NCBI RefSeq assembly: GCF_029633915.1
Contig: NZ_CP091092.1
Location: forward strand, 496,001 to 560,000
Reading direction: 5' to 3'
DNA from: Methanomicrobium antiquum
Lineage (GTDB): Archaea; Halobacteriota; Methanomicrobia; Methanomicrobiales; Methanomicrobiaceae
DNA: 64,000 nucleotides
Shown: positions 1-7,147 of the stretch, piece by piece
How positions within the stretch are numbered: position 1 is the stretch's first letter
Layout: each line of letters begins with the position of its first letter
Made by a program: the position numbers and the translations under genes
The notes under the pieces: model-generated
Database searches by the model: none
What the model was told of the DNA's origin: nothing
Seen by the model: the letters and a program-made list of their open reading frames with translations, nothing else

Positions 1-602
1 TTGTTACAGTTCCTGAAAGCGGCGGCAGCAGGCTGATTCCTGAAGGCATGGGAAAACCCGGCCAGGTATTTTCTGTTAACAGAAACGAAGATGGAAAGAT
101 TGGGGTATATAAATTTGAACTGCAGGTAGTAGCCGGTTCGGGGAAATATGAAAAATCCGGTCTTGGCTCAAATTCGAAAGCAAAAGAGGCTGTTCAGACC
201 GCTTTTAATTACTTCAAGGCAAATGCCAAATCCGTCAGCCAGAGTATCTCCACAAAAGAGAAAGATTACCAGCTTCATGTACAGGACCTGACAGGTGTCG
301 GAATAGCAGACGGCCTTGCACTTCCTGCATTTATCAGTCTCTGTTCAGGCGCCCTTGAAAAACCCGTACATGAACAGATTGTTATTCTTGGAACCTTCAC
401 TATCGGCGGTTCGATTAGTGTTATTGACAATCTTTCTGACCTTCTTCAGGTCTGCTTAGATGCCGGTGCAAAGAAAGTTTTAATCCCGATATCTTCTGCA
501 GGAAAGATCTCAATGGTCCCTCCGGATCTTTTCAGCAAATTCCAGATATCCTTTTATGAAGACCCTGTCGATGCTGTCTATAAATCACTCGCTTTGTCCT
601 GA
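1..602 (+). CDS. brxL: BREX system Lon-like protein BrxL, C-terminal part (5' end outside window)
   Basis: The window opens inside this gene; the frame is open from base 3 to the TGA at 600-602, about 199 residues. The stretch VPESGGSRLIPEG, just before the first internal Met, and the following Lon-protease-like fold are typical of BrxL, the AAA+/Lon-like component of type 1 BREX phage-defence systems. At the place of the Lon catalytic GPSAG box this protein has GIADG, and the later Gly-Gly segment (GGSISVIDNLSDLL) has no lysine, so the Ser/Lys protease dyad is not visible; this fits a non-proteolytic role. brxL is usually the last BREX gene, so brxA/B/C, pglX and pglZ are expected to the left. 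A divergent TBP gene follows after 33 bases. Confidence 0.85.
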   Translation, partial: VTVPESGGSRLIPEGMGKPGQVFSVNRNEDGKIGVYKFELQVVAGSGKYEKSGLGSNSKAKEAVQTAFNYFKANAKSVSQSISTKEKDYQLHVQDLTGVGIADGLALPAFISLCSGALEKPVHEQIVILGTFTIGGSISVIDNLSDLLQVCLDAGAKKVLIPISSAGKISMVPPDLFSKFQISFYEDPVDAVYKSLALS

Positions 603-635
603 ACAGATTGTTTATAATTAATATACGGGAGAAAA

Positions 636-1157
636 ATGAAGATAACCAATGTTGTAGCCACCATTTCACTAAAAGGGCCTCTGGACCTGGAAAAACTGCA
701 AACAGGACTTCCAGGATCGGAAAAAGGCAAATCACACTGGCTCAAATACCGCCTTCAGCCTGAAAACAAGTATGTGGCATTCTATAAATCCGGAAAATTC
801 CTGCTTACAGGAGCGGATATTATTGAAAATTCAGACTCCCTGATTGAAAGAATCATTGAAAAAATACACGAAGCAGGACTCCCAGCCGAATTAAAAAAAT
901 TCGATATATGCAACATCGTTTGTCACGATAAAATACAAATTAATTCCAGTCTGGAAGCCATTTACGAGCAATTCAGGTCCGGAGAAGAGGTTGATTGTGA
1001 ATATGAACCTGAACAATTCCCAGGGATGGTATGCAAAACCAGGGGAGTTACAATACTCCTGTTTTCTACCGGAAGCCTGGTTTGCACAGGTGCAAAAACT
1101 GTATCTGAAGCTGAAGAAGCGATTTACAACTTCTCTAATTTGCTCTCATCGCTTTAA
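636..1157 (+). CDS. tbp: divergent TATA-binding protein (TBP) linked to BREX
   Basis: A 173-residue protein with the two-repeat TBP layout, close to the usual 180 or so. TBP binds the TATA box and recruits TFB and RNA polymerase. Repeat 2 (about residues 88-165) is canonical, with EYEPEQFPGMV and ILLFSTGSLVCTGAK carrying the intercalating Phe residues. Repeat 1 (about residues 4-80) keeps NVVATISL and AFYKSGKFLLTGA, but the QFPG segment is replaced by a sequence around KSHWLKYRLQ, so one Phe pair is degraded. It starts at ATG 636 after a GGGAG ribosome site, 33 bases behind brxL and in the same direction, so it may be co-transcribed with it. It is probably an accessory TBP rather than the housekeeping one; a TBP-like regulator that competes at promoters is also possible. 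Confidence 0.82.
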   Translation: MKITNVVATISLKGPLDLEKLQTGLPGSEKGKSHWLKYRLQPENKYVAFYKSGKFLLTGADIIENSDSLIERIIEKIHEAGLPAELKKFDICNIVCHDKIQINSSLEAIYEQFRSGEEVDCEYEPEQFPGMVCKTRGVTILLFSTGSLVCTGAKTVSEAEEAIYNFSNLLSSL

Positions 1158-1180
1158 AAGGATTTTAACATAAAAACCCA

Positions 1181-2284
1181 TTATAAAAACCCCCTAACCT
1201 CCACATAACTCATCCTACCATGAACCCCGTCCTTCTTCACAAGATCAACAAGCCTAAGCTCCTCTAATTTTTTGATATACTCAAAAAAGTAGGTATAACC
1301 GATATTCAGCTCATCCTTCGCACGCCGCTGCACCTGTCCTGATGTGACGCCGGCAGCGTCTCCCCTCTCTTTAGACTCCCGTGTCATCTCACCGATAAGC
1401 TCAAAGAGCTGCCTCTCACCGTTCTTCAGAGTCTTAAGGGTCTCATTAACATGCACATCCTTTGAAACCGAAAAGGCCCGGCTCACATCCTCCTCAGTAA
1501 CAGATGTCCTGGCATCGTTCTCCGCATTCATCACAGACCGCTTAATCAGATCAAGGCCGACACGGAGATCCCCAATCTTCATTGAATAGTCAACAATCAG
1601 ATCAAGAATATCCCCTGAGATAACATTCGGATAAACACCCTGGAGGATTCTGGCCTGATAAATATCGTGCATCTCTGCAGCGGAATAAGGCGGGAAATAT
1701 ACCTCAGCCGGCCTGAATGATGACACAACCCCGGCATTAAGGCCATCTAAAATATTCTTATGAACATCTGAGAGAACTGCAAAAACTCCTATTCTGACTC
1801 CCTCAAATTCCTGGTGAAGTCTTAAAGCAGTAAAAAGTGTAGTGTTCATCGCACTCTTACTGCCCATATAATTAACGTCATCAAGGCAGAGAAGAACGAC
1901 TTTATTCTCTTCTGCAATCTTTTTTGCAACCGCTGCAACGAGGTTCTCAAAAGACAAACCTGCGGGCGAAATTTTAGTGTCGGTAACCTTTCGATAAACC
2001 TTTGAATAAATCGAAAACGGAGACCTCTCAATCTGGCAGTTTACATAAACAGTAACAAGCTTTTTTGTGTGCATCTCTGCCTCGGAAAAAAGTTTTCTGA
2101 GACATGTTGTTTTCCCCGTCCCCGGAAGCCCCCTGCATATTGTGTTCACCGGCGAACACCCCTTAAGCGCCGGTCTCAGATTATATGAAAGCTCTCTTAT
2201 CTGCTCTTCCCTGAATAAAAACCGGTCAGGAATATAATCAGATTCAAAGGCTGAAAGATCCCGAAACAGTGTCTCTTCCCCATT
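1181..2284 (-). CDS. cdc6: Orc1/Cdc6 replication initiator, start codon missing or shifted
   Basis: Archaeal origin-recognition AAA+ ATPase. The Walker A box GLPGTGKTT, a Walker B-like LLCLDDVN, and a C-terminal winged-helix region are present. The first Met/Val codon in frame is GTG at 2149-2147, only about eight residues before the P-loop. The frame stays open to 2284 and upstream of that GTG encodes the conserved N-terminus (EETLFRDLSAFESDYIPDRF and onward), so the real protein starts further up. No ATG, GTG or TTG lies in that open stretch. An ATG at 2283-2281 sits one frame off at a run of four G; a fifth G would join it to MGEETLFRD. So either a frameshift, a base-call error, or a CTG start at 2269. 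The gene is convergent with tbp. Confidence 0.8.
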   Translation of the reverse strand, partial: NGEETLFRDLSAFESDYIPDRFLFREEQIRELSYNLRPALKGCSPVNTICRGLPGTGKTTCLRKLFSEAEMHTKKLVTVYVNCQIERSPFSIYSKVYRKVTDTKISPAGLSFENLVAAVAKKIAEENKVVLLCLDDVNYMGSKSAMNTTLFTALRLHQEFEGVRIGVFAVLSDVHKNILDGLNAGVVSSFRPAEVYFPPYSAAEMHDIYQARILQGVYPNVISGDILDLIVDYSMKIGDLRVGLDLIKRSVMNAENDARTSVTEEDVSRAFSVSKDVHVNETLKTLKNGERQLFELIGEMTRESKERGDAAGVTSGQVQRRAKDELNIGYTYFFEYIKKLEELRLVDLVKKDGVHGRMSYVEVRGFL

Positions 2285-2352
2285 TCAACAACTGATTCAT
2301 ATTTTCAGGTCACTTTTAAGAGCAGATAAACCTGCAGGCGTTTTACTTTCAG

Positions 2353-2364
2353 ACCGCCCGCGGT
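2353..2364. promoter_or_regulatory. short perfect palindrome upstream of orc1/cdc6
   Basis: ACCGC-CC-GCGGT, five-base arms with a two-base spacer, in the 171-base gap between the Orc1/Cdc6 and recombinase genes. It is GC-rich in an otherwise AT-rich gap. It could be an operator or part of an initiator-binding region; I do not see a recognisable ORB element. Only the symmetry supports it. Confidence 0.25.
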
Positions 2365-2455
2365 GGATTTATTGTGTGCAGTATTTTTGCGGGTTAGATA
2401 GTTAAAAGGCGCACTGTGGTTAAAAAGAAGTCTTTAGGTTTGGGTTTTTTAAAAA

Positions 2456-3688
2456 TTATAGAGATGTTTTTGCCTGCATTTTCTCCTCAAGGATCTTCTC
2501 AATCATCTGTTTTAGCAGGTTGGGATTTTTGCTGATGTCTTCTGCCATCTCTTCAATGGTTGCTGTTGCTTCATCGGTGAATGATCGTCCGCAGCGGTTG
2601 CAAAATTCGGCTTTCGGCGGGTTTATCGTCATGCACTTTGGACACATTACCGGTTCAAGTGCATGGGTTTCCTTTTCGTCTTTTGAAACGATTCCATAAT
2701 TTCCGAGAACCTCACGGTCGATGTCACGTCCGGTCAGGTGTGCGTATGTCTGAAACATCGGTGTGTTGATGTTTCCCCACATCATTAGCTTTATTACTGA
2801 TTCATTCATCCCGTCATTGATCAGGTGTGTGATTCTGCTGTGCCTGAAGATGTGCGGTGTTATGTGTTTATGAATACCTGTTCTTATCCTTAAAGTGTGA
2901 AGGATTTTCATTACAGTGCCGTGGTTAAATGGAGTTTTTTGCTGAGTGATAAAGACGAGGTTGTTATCTTTCGGTTCAAAGGGATAGTCCTGGCGCCATG
3001 CCAGAAGGTAAGGTTTTGACATAACTATCCGGACATATCTCTGCTTACTGCATTTTGTATCTTCAACTGTCAGAATGATTCCATACTCGTCAAACTGTAT
3101 TCTTCCCCATGTGAGCCGGCCGATTTCTCCGATTCTGCATCCTGATTCATAAAGAAGTGCGATTAATGCCCGGTCTCTTGAATTTGTGCAGCCTGAGAGC
3201 AGCGTCTCTATCTCTTCTTTTGAAAGCATCTGTTCAGGAAGTTTTGTGCTGAAGTTTGCGCTTGGCGGTTTTATTTTGTTTATTTTTTCTTTCGGAAGAT
3301 CATTATAGCCATTTTCAATCATCCAGAGGCTGAATCTTTTCAGAAACATGACGTAGTCATGAATTGTGTTGGCCTTATATGGCCTGTCCCTGCTGCTCTT
3401 TGCTGTTTTGAGATCTGAAATCGCTTTGTAGATATCAGAGATTTTTGCCTCTTTGTAAGGACAGATGAAACGTCTCCATGTAATGAGAGCATAAATTATT
3501 TTGTTTGTTCTTGCAAGGCCGATGTTTTGTGATGCCTGAAGCTCGGATATAAATTCATAGATGAGATCTAAGTCATACTGGAGAATCTGGCCTTCTGTGA
3601 GTGCCCGTTTAATTGACCGGTCTGCATAGACTGGCTTGACGTAATGAAAATTACTGTCGGTCCTGGTGGGTGCTGTGGTACTTCCCAT
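2456..3688 (-). CDS. tyrosine recombinase/integrase with C-terminal zinc ribbon
   Basis: A 410-residue site-specific recombinase of the XerC/D-lambda integrase family. An N-terminal SAM-like DNA-binding domain (about 30-150) is followed by the catalytic domain (about 170-340). Visible catalytic residues are Arg in SGCRIGEIGRL, Lys in the TKCSKQR region, His-x-x-Arg in PHIFRHS, a Trp (MMWGN) near the usual His/Trp position, and the nucleophile Tyr in FQTYAHL. A zinc ribbon (CPKC...CNRC, about 347-366) and an acidic/basic helical tail follow; this extension is common in methanogen and haloarchaeal integrases. The length exceeds that of chromosomal XerA (about 280-300). Its start faces the 3' end of tRNA-Thr, 63 bases away, which fits the role of island integrase. 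Confidence 0.88.
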   Translation of the reverse strand: MGSTTAPTRTDSNFHYVKPVYADRSIKRALTEGQILQYDLDLIYEFISELQASQNIGLARTNKIIYALITWRRFICPYKEAKISDIYKAISDLKTAKSSRDRPYKANTIHDYVMFLKRFSLWMIENGYNDLPKEKINKIKPPSANFSTKLPEQMLSKEEIETLLSGCTNSRDRALIALLYESGCRIGEIGRLTWGRIQFDEYGIILTVEDTKCSKQRYVRIVMSKPYLLAWRQDYPFEPKDNNLVFITQQKTPFNHGTVMKILHTLRIRTGIHKHITPHIFRHSRITHLINDGMNESVIKLMMWGNINTPMFQTYAHLTGRDIDREVLGNYGIVSKDEKETHALEPVMCPKCMTINPPKAEFCNRCGRSFTDEATATIEEMAEDISKNPNLLKQMIEKILEEKMQAKTSL

Positions 3689-3751
3689 GAAAGAAAGTTC
3701 AGAATATGAATATAAAAGAGTTATGGGGGGGAATTGGACATGATGTCTGGA

Positions 3752-3823
3752 AGCCTCAGGAGGGAATTGAACCCCCGACCTGCTGATTACAAATCAGCCG
3801 CTATGCCGCTAAGCCACTGAGGC
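3752..3823 (-). tRNA. tRNA-Thr (anticodon UGU)
   Basis: On the minus strand the acceptor stem GCCTCAG/CTGAGGC (3817-3823 with 3753-3759) is perfect over seven pairs. The anticodon arm GCTGA-TTTGTAA-TCAGC gives anticodon TGT (Thr). The T arm has GGTTCAATTCC. The discriminator base is T, as expected for archaeal tRNA-Thr, and CCA is not encoded. A TATA-like run lies on the minus strand at about 3845-3856, roughly 25 bases upstream. The 3' end points at the recombinase gene, making it the likely integration site. Confidence 0.93.
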
Positions 3824-3949
3824 GCTCTACTAATGTTGGCTGTTTACTATAAAAAAGATGACGTTTTGCATCTGCCAAAAATTCAATCACCTGATTAAAA
3901 GACCATTATTTAATCCCTTATCGCAACAAAACATTGTGAAGGATACAAT

Positions 3950-5194
3950 ATGGCGCATCTTACCGTAGACCTGGGAGGAAGTCCCGGAGTAGACTGCCGG
4001 GGTTTTTGTAAATACTGCTATTTCAAAGGCCTCAAAAAAGAGGATGAACCCGAACCCTTTGGATGTAAATACTGCCTTCCTTTTACAAAAGGCTGTGAAT
4101 ACTGTACTGACGGAGTCCGGGAAAAATATGAGAGATTCAAGGATTTGCGTGATGTTGCAGACGACATCCTTGCAAATCTGCAGTTAATGGACGGTGAACT
4201 TGAAAAAATAACAATAAGCGGCGGAGGAGATCCTTCCTGTTATCCTGAATTTAAGGATTTAATGGAGATTCTTGGAAGTATGGAAGTTCCGATTCACATC
4301 GGATATACATCCGGAAAAGGCTTTGACGATCCTGAAATTGCAGATTTCATGGTCGAAAACGGCCTGTCTGAGATATCATTCACAGTATTTTCAAGCAACC
4401 CAAAACTTCGCGAAGAATACATGGGAGACAAGACACCGGAAGTGTCGCTTGAAGTCTTCAAAAGACTGTGTAAAAAAATAGATGTTTATGCCGCATCTTT
4501 GGTAATTCCCGGTGTAAATGATGCAGAAGTCCTTGAAGACATGTGCCGATATTTAGAGGAATGTGGTGTAAAGGGACTTATTCTGATGAGGTTTGCAAAC
4601 CGCACTGATCAGGGACTGATTCTTAAAAACGCTCCTATCATTAAGGGTCAGAGAGTTCATACAGTGCGTGAATTTGCAGAACTTGTAGCCTCCTTAAATT
4701 CCAGATACAGCTTTAAAATAAATGGAACTCCGCTTGGAGACCCCGAGATAGGATCTCCGTTTGCAATCATGGACGAACCGGACCTTCTTGAAAAACTGCC
4801 AAAAGTAGAAAAAGATGCAACTATCATCACAGGAAGTATTGCGGCACGGCCGATTCAGGCGATTTTAGACGCCTGTGGAAATAAAACATGGGTTTATGGA
4901 ACAAAAAAAGAGATAGCATGTTTAATTACAATCGATGATCTAAAAGAAGTTGATTTATCCCGTGTTGGAGAAGTTGTAATAATCCCCGGAAGAGCTTTTG
5001 TGCATGAAAAAGAAGCCGCAGAAGTCTTATCTTCAGACGGAGTTGAGAGGACTGTTATAAGAGGGCCTGACATGCTTACAGCCGATGCTGAAACAAGCAT
5101 GGGAATGGATAAAAACGGAGTTCTTCAGATGGAAATGGATGGTTTCTCAGATCTTATAAGGCTTATTAACATGTACGGGAAACAAAGATGCTGA
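3950..5194 (+). CDS. mmp10: methanogenesis marker protein 10, McrA arginine methyltransferase
   Basis: A 414-residue radical SAM protein matching methanogenesis marker 10, which C-methylates the active-site-loop arginine of methyl-coenzyme M reductase subunit McrA. The N-terminus MAHLTVDLGGSPGVDCRG is characteristic of the family. The radical SAM cysteines are C16, C20 and C23 (CRGFCKYC), and more cysteines follow (CKYCLPFTKGCEYC). The family also uses cobalamin, which fits the salvage genes at 47.9-51.7 kb. It starts at ATG 3950 after GAAGGA. It is transcribed away from the tRNA; the next gene is convergent. The C-terminal third has no clear motif I can name. Confidence 0.93.
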   Translation: MAHLTVDLGGSPGVDCRGFCKYCYFKGLKKEDEPEPFGCKYCLPFTKGCEYCTDGVREKYERFKDLRDVADDILANLQLMDGELEKITISGGGDPSCYPEFKDLMEILGSMEVPIHIGYTSGKGFDDPEIADFMVENGLSEISFTVFSSNPKLREEYMGDKTPEVSLEVFKRLCKKIDVYAASLVIPGVNDAEVLEDMCRYLEECGVKGLILMRFANRTDQGLILKNAPIIKGQRVHTVREFAELVASLNSRYSFKINGTPLGDPEIGSPFAIMDEPDLLEKLPKVEKDATIITGSIAARPIQAILDACGNKTWVYGTKKEIACLITIDDLKEVDLSRVGEVVIIPGRAFVHEKEAAEVLSSDGVERTVIRGPDMLTADAETSMGMDKNGVLQMEMDGFSDLIRLINMYGKQRC

Positions 5195-5211
5195 AGATAA
5201 AAATTGAAAGA

Positions 5212-5553
5212 TTAAAGTAGTTTAGTCTCTGTTGTTGGAGTTGGAACTTTCACAACAAGCACTTTAAACACTTTATCTGATTCATTAATCCATCTGTGAG
5301 GTATGTTTGCAGGACTGTTTATTATTGAATCTTTTGATGCCATATCCTTATCATCTCCTATTTCAACGACACCTGTTCCTTCAAGCACATAGAAGAATAC
5401 ATCAACCGGTGTCTTATGCTTTTTTAAAGATTCTCCGGGATTTAATGTTATTACAACTGCTGTTGCATGCTTTGTCTCATATATCTTTCTTGCATCCACA
5501 TTGTGCGGATTTTTCTGCGATTGAATATCTGCTACCTTTTTTATATCAATCAT
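5212..5553 (-). CDS. single-domain cupin protein
   Basis: A 113-residue small beta-barrel protein of the cupin_2 type. The two cupin motifs are visible around GESLKKHKTPVDVFFYVLEG (residues 40-60) and NIPHRWINESDKVFKVLVV (about 84-102). The first motif keeps only one clear His, so the metal site may be incomplete. Cupins of this size can be small isomerases, dioxygenases or ligand-binding proteins; the substrate cannot be read from sequence. It lies convergent to mmp10 (17 bases apart) and divergent from the radical SAM/SPASM gene, sharing a 185-base upstream region with it. Confidence 0.75.
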   Translation of the reverse strand: MIDIKKVADIQSQKNPHNVDARKIYETKHATAVVITLNPGESLKKHKTPVDVFFYVLEGTGVVEIGDDKDMASKDSIINSPANIPHRWINESDKVFKVLVVKVPTPTTETKLL

Positions 5554-5738
5554 AAAGAACTCCTCTCAAATATTGAGTATTTTCCTATATGCTAAAGGAA
5601 AGTATATATCATCTTCCCTCTGTTTTTGTTTCTCCTGTCATAATTTTCAGACTTTGCATATATCATGTAGCTTAAATCTCATTTGGCTCTCGTAAATTTA
5701 AGAAAAATTATACCATGTAGAATGCCTAAAATATCCTG

Positions 5739-6905
5739 ATGAAAAGTCCGTTTCATGTGATGATTATCCCTACTCTCGGGTGTCCTTCAAATTGCGTATA
5801 CTGCTGGAGTTCTGAAGAGGATTCCCCGGTAATGACTGTTGAAACAGTCAGAAAAACGGTTGAATGGCTAAAAAATCTTAAAAATTATCAGGTTACTGTA
5901 ACTTTCCATGGGGGTGAACCACTGCTTGCCGGAGCAGAATTTTACAAAGAAGCCCTTCCAATATTATCTGAGGGCTTAAAACATCTTGAGCCAACCTTTG
6001 CGATTCAGACAAATCTCTGGAGGATGACTCCTGAGATTGCAAAGATTCTTGCTGAATACAACATTCCTGTCGGCTCAAGCATTGACGGGCCGGAAGAGAT
6101 AAATGATATTCAGAGGGGATCTGGGTACTATGAAAAAAATATGAAAGGCTTTAAAACAGCAACCGAAAACGGACTTGATGTCAAATACATCTGCACCTTT
6201 ACCTCTGATTCGTATGAGAGAAAAGAGGAGATTTTTAAGTTTTTTATGGATAACGGATTTCCGCTGAAACTTCACCCTGCACTTCCGTCACTTCGTGGAA
6301 AAGAACCGGAAAAATATGCTCTCGAACCTGAAAAATACGGCGAACTTTTAGTGTACCTTCTTGATATGGCGATAAAATACATTAATAAAGCTGAGATTAT
6401 GAACATAAACGATCTCGTAAGATGTGTTTTTACAAGAAGAGGAAATGTCTGCACATTTGCCGACTGTATGGGAACAACGTTTGCAATCGGACCTGACGGC
6501 GGGATATATCCATGCTATCGTTTTGTCGGGATGCAGGAATATCTTATGGGAAATGTGCATGACAACCCGTCACCCGATGAAATAGAAAGTTCAAAGGCAT
6601 GGATTCTTATGCAGGAGTTTAAAAGTTTTGTAGATGAATCTTGCAAAAACTGCCGCCATATAACATATTGTCGTGGAGGATGTCCTTACAACGCAATTGC
6701 TCCAACCGGAGGTGAGGTACGGGGAGTAGATCCGCATTGTCCTGCCTATAAACGCATATTTGACGAAATCGCAGACAGGTTAGATGAGGAAATGTATGAA
6801 ACATCTCCCGGAGGAATGGGTTATGGAGGAGGTAACAGCGCCTCTAAAAGACGGAGAAGAAAGCCCGGTGTTACTGATTTGATGCACAAAATTGTGATGA
6901 AATAA
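5739..6905 (+). CDS. radical SAM/SPASM peptide-modifying enzyme (methanogen family)
   Basis: A 388-residue protein with an N-terminal radical SAM core (CPSNCVYC, Cys 15, 19 and 22; FHGGEPL at about 58) and a C-terminal SPASM region that should bind extra Fe-S clusters (cysteines in VCTFADC, YPCYRF, CKNCRHITYCRGGCPYN and DPHCPAYK). This layout is that of anaerobic sulfatase-maturase and peptide-modifying enzymes; it resembles the putative peptide-modifying family known from Methanospirillum and relatives (family name from memory). After the SPASM domain comes an unusual tail with GGMGYGGG, then SKRRRRK. I see no convincing precursor-peptide ORF in the flanking 185 and 242 bases, so the substrate may be encoded elsewhere or be a full-size protein. 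Confidence 0.85.
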   Translation: MKSPFHVMIIPTLGCPSNCVYCWSSEEDSPVMTVETVRKTVEWLKNLKNYQVTVTFHGGEPLLAGAEFYKEALPILSEGLKHLEPTFAIQTNLWRMTPEIAKILAEYNIPVGSSIDGPEEINDIQRGSGYYEKNMKGFKTATENGLDVKYICTFTSDSYERKEEIFKFFMDNGFPLKLHPALPSLRGKEPEKYALEPEKYGELLVYLLDMAIKYINKAEIMNINDLVRCVFTRRGNVCTFADCMGTTFAIGPDGGIYPCYRFVGMQEYLMGNVHDNPSPDEIESSKAWILMQEFKSFVDESCKNCRHITYCRGGCPYNAIAPTGGEVRGVDPHCPAYKRIFDEIADRLDEEMYETSPGGMGYGGGNSASKRRRRKPGVTDLMHKIVMK

Positions 6906-7094
6906 AATTAACAATTTATCTAAACAATTAATCTAAACAATTAACCAATAGAAAAAAAAGACCCGTAAAATAATAAAAAAACAGATCAATTAATCAAATT
7001 TAAAAAAGAGATTCATTAATCAAATTTAAAAAAACCCGTGAAACAATAAAAAAAGGATCCATTAATCAATCAAAAAATAATCCCTAAAAAATGT
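6906..7094. repeat. AT-rich degenerate repeats between convergent genes
   Basis: An intergenic stretch of nearly pure A/T with repeated words: CAATTAATCTAAA-like units at 6915-6940 and two copies of ATTAATCAAATTTAAAAAA-type sequence around 6990-7035, with a related ATTAATCAATC near 7062. No reading frame of note. It ends in the hairpin at 7095. Confidence 0.5.
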
Positions 7095-7119
7095 ATGTTT
7101 GAAAAAAAACATTTTTTTT
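7095..7119 (+). terminator. hairpin plus T-tract after the radical SAM/SPASM gene
   Basis: ATGTTT (7095-7100) pairs with AAACAT (7107-7112) and runs directly into eight T. It sits between convergent genes and could serve the plus-strand gene. Confidence 0.5.
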
Positions 7120-7147
7120 AATAATTGAATGAATGTTTCTGAATAAT

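Larger units (their letters stand above)
1..3752. mobile_element. right end of a probable tRNA-Thr-integrated genomic island
   Basis: Inferred, not seen whole. The stretch holds a BREX gene (brxL), an extra TATA-binding protein, an Orc1/Cdc6 replication initiator and a tyrosine recombinase, and it ends at the 3' end of a tRNA-Thr gene. Recombinase genes next to tRNA 3' ends are the usual layout of archaeal integrated elements. To the right of the tRNA the genes are core methanogen genes. I find no second copy of the tRNA 3' end inside the window, so the other boundary must lie beyond base 1. A defence island that merely sits beside a resident recombinase is the alternative. Confidence 0.5.

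Noticed and set aside
1181-2149. Orc1/Cdc6 starting at GTG 2149
   Set aside because: This would remove the conserved N-terminus that is clearly encoded in frame upstream.
5307-5555. 82-residue ORF opposite the cupin gene
   Set aside because: Antisense shadow, low-complexity Leu/His-rich sequence and no start signal.
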